A stretch of DNA of 64,000 nucleotides from Deuterostichococcus epilithicus (Eukaryota > Chlorophyta > Trebouxiophyceae > Prasiolales > Stichococcaceae). Made by a program: the position numbers and the translations under genes. The stretch's first letter is position 1. Every line of letters begins with the position of its first letter. Where the stretch lies: NCBI GenBank assembly GCA_033439295.1, contig JAVTLE010000003.1:2294001-2358000 (forward strand), given 5' to 3'. Of the stretch, positions 57,771 to 64,000 are shown in pieces. A model generated the notes under the pieces. That model had not been told where the DNA came from, searched no databases, and saw nothing but the letters and a program-made list of their open reading frames with translations.

Positions 57771-58529
57771 TTCTGCATCAGGTTCATTTGATGATCGCAA
57801 TGATCACCATGCGAAAAAGCCTTCATGAGTCCTGCAGATTCAAGTGGCTACTTGTTGCGCGTTCCAATGTCGATGTGCTGGATGAACCAGATGCATTTGT
57901 GGCACACAAATCTGGTGCAGGGTGTGCCTGAGGCAGTCGACACTGTCACGCCCCTTGCAATGGCTTGATACGGCCAGTGGCCGGCGGCAGCCGCCAGCCT
58001 ACGTTCTGCCATGCGGCCACTGTGAGTTGAGGAGGTCATCACCATTTCGCAGTGGTCGCGCGTGATTGCCCGGTATGTGCTGGTTGAAGTGCGGGGCAGG
58101 CATGTATGTGCCCTCGAAGTATTGTGAACTCCATTGACGAAGACAGCGGATCAAACAATGAAGCTTGCGAGGTTCTCCAATACGTACGTGTTTTTTTAGT
58201 ACGGTGCGCCGCTCGAACAAGCAGGCTCACTTATTTATTCACTGATGGAACGATCTCACAACACCCAGAAGTCATTGCCGGGTTTCACGCAACCATCAGA
58301 CTCTACTTCAATACTTCGAATAGTTCCGATCTCACTTCGAATGATAGTAATTGAGGATCCAGGCAACATAATGAATAGATCATACAGCCGAAATTTGAGT
58401 AAGACCCTCGGCCGCTGCGCAACCGATGCAGTCATTCCAGCCTGGCGGAAGTGACCACTCTGACACTGAAGCAACTGCATCGTGGAGTCGATGCTTGCCT
58501 TTCAGAAGTAGGCTCGGACCCGGCAGCAG
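57771..58529. other. Convergent intergenic region between GT49 paralogs C and D
   Basis: The 3' ends face each other. A frame carrying DVLDEPDAFVAHKSG at about 57868-57915 vaguely recalls the family's PxAFxxH motif but lies after the apparent C-terminus. Nothing else was recognised. Confidence 0.4.
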
Positions 58530-61500
58530 CTAAGAGTGCTCGCCGTCAATCGATGTGACGACAGGCATCGGCTCGCCATTGACGCCATAGACCTGCCACC
58601 ACGACAGCGCCATCCGGCAGCGCTGGAAGCCTGGAGATACCAGCGGCCTGAACCTACGATGATGTGGCAGCGACAACATGCTTAATCCGACAGGAGGGCA
58701 AGAAAAGGGGTTTTGCAGAGCCAGTGTTATCGTTGCTGGCAGCACCACTCAAAGGTGGCACCTGTGCCAGGTTAGCGGGCAAACTTGGCGCCACTGATGC
58801 AAGACTGATTGGCTGTATGTCTGTGGCTTGCCAGCAGCACTGTTGCAACCTCAAATTGTCAAAGTATGCTTTACTGCTCCCTTGAGTTTCACCTGAACTT
58901 GACAGTGCCAGAGTGGAACCGTAACAGCCAAGCAGCCTACATCGTCTGATGCCGGACCTGTTGCCAGCAGCCTTCTGAGCTTCGAAGAACATGCTCGTCG
59001 CCGAGAAGACGTTTGGCTCGCGGCTGCCGGCATTGCCAGCCACCGCTTCCTCAGCCGCCATCGCAGCCGCGGGGTCCGCACCGGCGGCAACGGCGGCTGA
59101 CGCTTTGGCGGCAATGGTCTCCCCACCCAGAAAGTTTTTGCGCGCTGCACTGCTGCCGTGCGGCCGGTGGATCATGTAGCCCAGATGGTGCACCATGAAC
59201 CTGGAGGCACAACAGCAGAAGCCTGGGACCCAAGCTGCACCTTTGTTTCTGGCCTCCTCAGCGCAGGCTTGCAATGCCACCGCTGGACGTGCTTGATGCA
59301 GTACGCACACACGGCATTTGACTTTTCGGGAATGAAGCAGGGTTGTGATCAGCACGCTGGCAAGCTTGTATACACAGCAGGACGATCAGAGAGGACCGCA
59401 CCGGAAGCCCATGGTGTGTGTGTGCATGTGGATGTGCTGTATCTTGTTGCGGCCATAACCGCGGAACCTGTCAAGCCAGCAGTCAGCAGGCCTCGGCTGG
59501 CAGACAAGGTTGCAGGCTTGCTTCGGACGTATGAAATCCCGTGAAACACGTTTAGATGAGACCGTCATGAGGCCTGGATGTGCATCAGAAATGCATACCT
59601 CACATCAAAGAATCCCAGCGCCGGCCGGTACAGGAGAGCCCATGGCTCATACCTGCAGGCATGCATCGGCAGCCCCATCAGCTTGTGCCAAGAACGCTTG
59701 TCCTTGTAGTGGCACCAGTCAGGACCTGCACAAAGAGTGCACACGTGTGACGCCAGCCCATAGGAGACCCATAGGCATGGAAGCTCGAGCTGATGCGTGC
59801 CGCCAATGGAGTAGGCGCACATTTTGCTGTGGCAGATGTGCACCTTTCATGCGGCTGCTCGACGACGTAGGGCTCTGCGGCCGTGGCCCATCGTTCGTAT
59901 TCGGTGCTGTTGTGCAGCGTCGCAACCCTCTTGGCCTTGAAGCCCCGTGCCCTGCCCTGCCGCAAGTATGACGCCGCAACCTTCTTGCCGCCTGCAGATT
60001 GCCGAAAACAGATGTCGAAGGTGCTCACACCTACTGTGGGGTTTCTCGGGTGTCAAACCGAGACTGCGGCAGTAGGGATGCTTGGCCTTCTTCTGTGTGC
60101 TCTGTATTGCTTTGCCGCATGTCCTGCATTCAGAGATTTACCTCGTTCGTGAGGTATTACAGACAAGATGCAAATGCCCCACCAGAAAGTCTTCTGATCC
60201 GCTCCGAGCTCCAGGCTGCTCAAGCAGCATCGCCGAGTCGGGCTGCTTGACTATACAGTCATGGCTGCGACGCCTGGCGGCATGGGGCCTGACGCTTGGC
60301 GCACCTTTGGCGCTCCTGCGGGCGTCCTCGTCTCGATCCACCTCCAGCACAGGTATGACCAGCAGGACCCTCTGCTTGCACAGCTCCAGTGCTTGTTGGT
60401 ACCTGCGACATACGCGGGCTGTCATTGTTTGCAGTGCATCGCGGCAGCAGGCAAGCTGCATCGCTATGCACTCTGACCTTGTGCTCTGTATTGCAAGATT
60501 TTCTGCTGAAAACTGTGCAACGGGCGGATTGCAGTCGAGAGCAGCATGAACTGCACAGACAAACATGCGCCAACGTTTTCTGGAGCTGGTCGGCTCCACC
60601 TGTTCTCAGGACCTTTGGTTCGGAGGTCTTGCTTGCACACATAAGGAAGTTGTCGCTCGAGAGCGCTCAGGTATGTCACATCAGCTCAAACATGAGACGG
60701 GCACTGTTGCCACAGCGGCGTAGTGGCAAGAGTTAGCCATCGCAGCCACCAAATCGGCGCGGCGCGCAAAGTGAACCTGCTTCAGAATGCTGGCGCTCAG
60801 ATTATTGCTCAGCAGATCAGGTCAAGGCTGAAGCTGAAGCAGGGGACCTCAAGAGAGCAAACTCACTGGCGCGGCTCCATCATCGCCGCCACAAGGCTGA
60901 CGCCCATCAACAGGTCTACGTCGGCCAGCAGCACCAGCGGCGTTCGTGCCAGCAGCATCGCAGCATTGCGCAATGCGTTGATGGGGAACAGCACCTCGGC
61001 GTCTGCTGCTACCAGCTCCGAGTAGACCAGAATGTCCGCGCGGCAGCGCCTCAAGGCCTCAAGCCTGGAGGAGACGTGGTGTGCTCGGTAAGGATGTCAA
61101 GGGATTGTCGACATCAACACGCGTTTCAACGCCATAATCCTGGCTGGTCTAAGAATTTCTGCTGTTGCTGCTGCCGAGAAATGCAGAGTGTCGCCTTCTC
61201 CAGCTTTTGCGGGCTGGCAGAACCAGGCGACACTGACATCAGAGCAGGTAGTGTGTCCAGCAGAATGACGCTCACCCTGCAAAGGCCTGCCTGACGCGTG
61301 ACACCTCTGTCGCCACGACCTCCTCCGACGGCATCTGCCCATCCACCACAGCGACATAGTATGCCACGGACACGGGCCCTGGCCACGATACGCACAGGCC
61401 CTGCAGCGCACAGGCACCGACAATCAAGGGTGATGAAGACATCAACTGCACATCTGCATGCCTTAAGCATATGGAATCCCTCGTGTCTGCATCGCAGACG

Positions 61501-62555
61501 GTGTTGTCGATCACTTTCGACAGTGAAAGTGGTGCATCATGCACGAAAGAAGAGGTAAAGCTGGGCCCGAGCGCACTTTGAGCAGCCGCAGCTTCTGAGC
61601 CGTGGCAGTCAGCGTGGCGGTCACGCCAGCTGGGCCTGAGCTCTGCGGCAAGCGACTGTGGAATGCTGCCTCTACCTTCAGCCTGCATTCATGAACAGCG
61701 GAGTGACAGGTGTATATTATAGCTTTTGTGGCCAACGAAACTTGAACGTTTGCAAAGGCATGCTGCCATCAAGACGCTTGCAGGGTTGCACGTACATACA
61801 TTAACAGCATGTCGACCGGACGCCGCGCCTGGCCTTGCGCGCTGTCGTCTGCTGCAGATTCGATTCAGAGGCGTTCTGGGCAGACCGATCTGATTGTGCA
61901 CACAGCACCATGCCGACAGCAGCCGCACCTGCCGGGTTGAGACTGCAGGAAGTTGCCGACGGTGAAGGGCACAGTGTCGGCGTCCTCCGCCATGCATGCT
62001 GTCAGGTTCACGGCCTCCGGGTCCCACTCATGCTGCCCTCGGTACGCCGGGCTGTATGTTTCTGGTGTCGTTGCTGCGTCCTCCGGAGCGCCTCCCTCTA
62101 CTGCTGCGGCGGCTATAAGTCCTTCCTGCTGATGTGTGTGCCGCCGCTGCTGTGGCTCATCCGCCAGCGGCCGCTTCGAGGCCGCCGCGCCCAGGTGCGG
62201 CTGAGAGTCGTCAACTGCATGGTGGCACTGGCAAAGACTGGGTAGATGACCGAATGTTTCTTGCAAAGACAATCATAAGCGCAGATGAAGCGTCCTTGCA
62301 TACTCATGTGCAGCGGCTACATAAGCAATACACTTGTGGATGCTTCACGCGTGAGTAGTATCGCTGGTAACACAAAGGTTCACCTTCCCCAGCAGCAGGA
62401 TTCGGAAGCCTCGGCATGACAAGGCCAATATCCAGTGCGCGCTGCGGCCTGCCCGGCGGCACGCCGACCGTGGCGAAAGCTGCAACCCCCACGAGAGACA
62501 ACACGAGAAATGCTATCGCTGGTGACCTGCACGAGTGCAAACAGCACCTCATCAC
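58530..62555 (-). CDS. GT49 (LARGE/B4GAT1-type) glycosyltransferase, paralog D
   Basis: The start at 62555 gives MMRCCLHSCRSPAIAF with a signal-anchor helix (AFLVLSLVGVAAFATVGV). A short stem exon ends NLTACMAEDADTVPFTVGNF. Later exons carry VTATLTATAQKLRLLK, GLCVSWPGPVSVAYYVAVV, ADILVYSELVAADAEVLFP, INALRNAAMLLARTPLVLLA with DVDLL (DxD), QRVLLVIPVLEVDRDED, GGKKVAASYLRQGR, YERWATAAEPYVVEQPHE, YEPWALLYRPALGFFDVR, GYGRNKIQHIHMH and HLGYMIHRPHGSS. The last exon (SPGFQRCRMALSWWQVYGVN) stops at 58530. It has diverged more than A and B: TNFxxW is replaced by TEYERW, and the catalytic Asp pair is DVD. No in-frame stop was seen. It is likely active, with different specificity possible. Confidence 0.85.
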
Positions 62556-63505
62556 CTACTACCTGCTGCCCTGCTGCTGCAGTGAAACCCGACATGCATA
62601 GCATGATCAATGGTGCGTGAGGGTCTTGGAGGCTCGGTTATTGGACTAGTTATGGCACCGAGTGAGCGCCAGCAACGCGCCTGCGCAATCCTCGTCGGTT
62701 GAAATCCCAGGTGCATTGCGACATTCGGTGTGCAGCACCACAAGCGCCCGGTCAATGCCAGGCCGGCCAATCTCGGTGTTGCTTGGGTACAAGAGACCGA
62801 CTTGCGCTGAAAAATGAGACCTAAGGCAGAGCTTCGAGCTGCACAGGTTTGCTGAGGCTGCTCTGGCTGAAATGTCCGGCGACAGCAGGCGCCCAAACAA
62901 CTTGCCGGATACGAGTCGCCTGCCTGCAAGTGCGCTGATCAACAATCGGCAGTAAGGCTATGATCCGCTAATGAGGAATTGCATACTGCTGCAAATTCGG
63001 ATCCTGCTGCACCTTGTCCACACTTCGCGGTCGCCAGGTGGCCTAAATCTCGGCACTTCCGACAACGCGGCCGGACGGCGTCGTCCTTCCGTCCGATCCT
63101 ATGTAAGACGGTATGACAGGCCGCGTCAACAAGTGCGCTCGCATGCCTGAAAGGTTGCCTGCACGCTAGCTGCACGCGAAAGGGCCGCCAGGTGTCGGTA
63201 TTAGTAACTGATGTACGTAAGATTGCTGCTTTCGTCAGCCCTTTCCGACAGGAGGACGCAGTTGCTACTTCCCGGCTCACGGTCCGTCCTACAGGAGCCC
63301 ATCCCTCAGCCACAACCGCGTTTCATCATCAGCATTCATGTATAGGACGCGGCGGTCTTTCTTGCGGACACGTAATCTAGTCCACTTTCGAGTCAAGCAC
63401 CACTGACTGCAGGGAGTCGCACTGCCTACAGCAGCGTCAATCCCCGCTCGCCCAGGCTGACCTGCAACAGCATATTCACGAAACTACGATCCACCGACGC
63501 CCGAG
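62556..63505. other. Divergent intergenic region
   Basis: The stretch lies between divergent starts at 62555 (minus) and 63506 (plus) and should hold both promoters. No conserved frame or repeat was recognised. Confidence 0.45.
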
Positions 63506-64000
63506 ATGGCCGCAGCGGGCGCGCGGGCGACCGCCCGCGAGTTGGCGGCTGCGCTGCTCGGCGCAGCGCGCAGCGAGCTCGGCCTGCCGCCGCAGCTGGA
63601 CGAGGAGGATGTTGTGCAGTACCTCCTGGCCCGTCTGGGCTATGTATGCGTCGAGGACGATGCCGAAGAGCCGGCGCTGACGGCGGACCCCGAGGCAGCG
63701 GCGATAACGGCGGCGCACCTGAAGGACGGTGGCGGCGGCTCCGAGGAGGAGGATGAGGATGAGGAGGAGGAGGAGGAGGAGGAGCTGGAGGACCAAGACG
63801 GGGAGGCAGCAGCTGAGGTGAGGCCCTTTGCCCTGTGTTGCGGCAATGCCTGTGCGTCAACAGCCGTGGTGGTGTGCCCAAGGCGAAAGCAGCCCGCCAC
63901 GGCTGCGGCCTGCTTCGGGATGCAGACTTGGTCGTGATGCCTGTCAACGCAACGAGTCCTACTGGTCGACACTGAGCCGTCTGCCTTGCAGGAACGGCCG
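63506..64000 (+). CDS. First exons of an unrecognised protein with a long acidic run (continues past window)
   Basis: The ATG at 63506 opens a 104-codon exon ending at a GTGAGG donor (63817/63818). The next exon begins at 63992 after TTGCAG and runs off the window. The N-terminus is helical (ARELAAALLGAARSELGL), then LDEEDVVQYLLARLGYV, reminiscent of short helical N-terminal modules of ABCF or poly(A)-binding Zn-finger proteins, but too short to call. An acidic low-complexity stretch of about 25 Glu/Asp follows. Function is not assigned. Confidence 0.65.

Noticed and set aside
57838-57931. Extra GT49 exon with DVLDEPDAFVAHKSG
   Set aside because: It lies after the C-terminal SLQTLSWWK motif, out of family order, and is short; similarity may be chance.
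1-64000. Transposons, virus-like elements, CRISPR arrays, rRNA genes
   Set aside because: No transposase, reverse transcriptase, capsid-like frame, long terminal repeats, regular spaced repeats or rRNA core sequence was recognised on either strand.

Overview
The window looks like nuclear DNA of a GC-rich, intron-dense green alga (Chlorophyta; Trebouxiophyceae-like is an inference). The evidence: plant-type XPC/RAD4, SNW/SKIP and SAL1/HAL2 genes; a plastid fibrillin with a transit-peptide-like N-terminus; many short exons with GTGAGx/GTGCGx donors and xxGCAG acceptors; and short TTTAGGG (plant/algal telomere-type) motifs inside introns. I saw no bacterial, organellar, viral or transposon coding sequence.

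Left part (1-29 kb): an almost complete XPC/RAD4 DNA-damage recognition gene (minus); a secreted Cys-rich protein with a GPI-type tail (minus); an unrecognised Ala/Pro-rich, basic, partly coiled-coil protein (minus), head-to-head with a membrane-anchored, plastid-type O-methyltransferase of the catechol/caffeoyl-CoA class (plus); and a very long disordered protein (minus) carrying five copies of an RRxGS-type Ser-rich motif on five exons.

Middle (30-44 kb): a PAP/fibrillin gene (plus) converges on a SAL1/HAL2 3'(2'),5'-bisphosphate nucleotidase (minus), which is head-to-head with the splicing factor SNW1/SKIP (plus) across about 0.4 kb.

Right part (45-62.6 kb): a cluster of four paralogous type II membrane glycosyltransferases of the LARGE/GT49 family. 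Three read minus and look intact. One reads plus and carries frame-disrupting changes, so it is probably a pseudogene. The first exon of a further plus-strand gene starts at 63506.

The most unusual pattern is local duplication of exon edges into adjoining introns. Degenerate copies of part of an exon, often with its splice site, lie about 80-210 bp from the true exon in XPC (three places), the O-methyltransferase (two copies), the disordered-protein gene (a nearly identical, young copy) and SNW1. Short telomere-like motifs just inside splice donors and acceptors, and two probable GC-AG introns, add to an unusual intron landscape. Exon boundaries are hand-derived from reading frame, family similarity and splice consensus, without transcript support.
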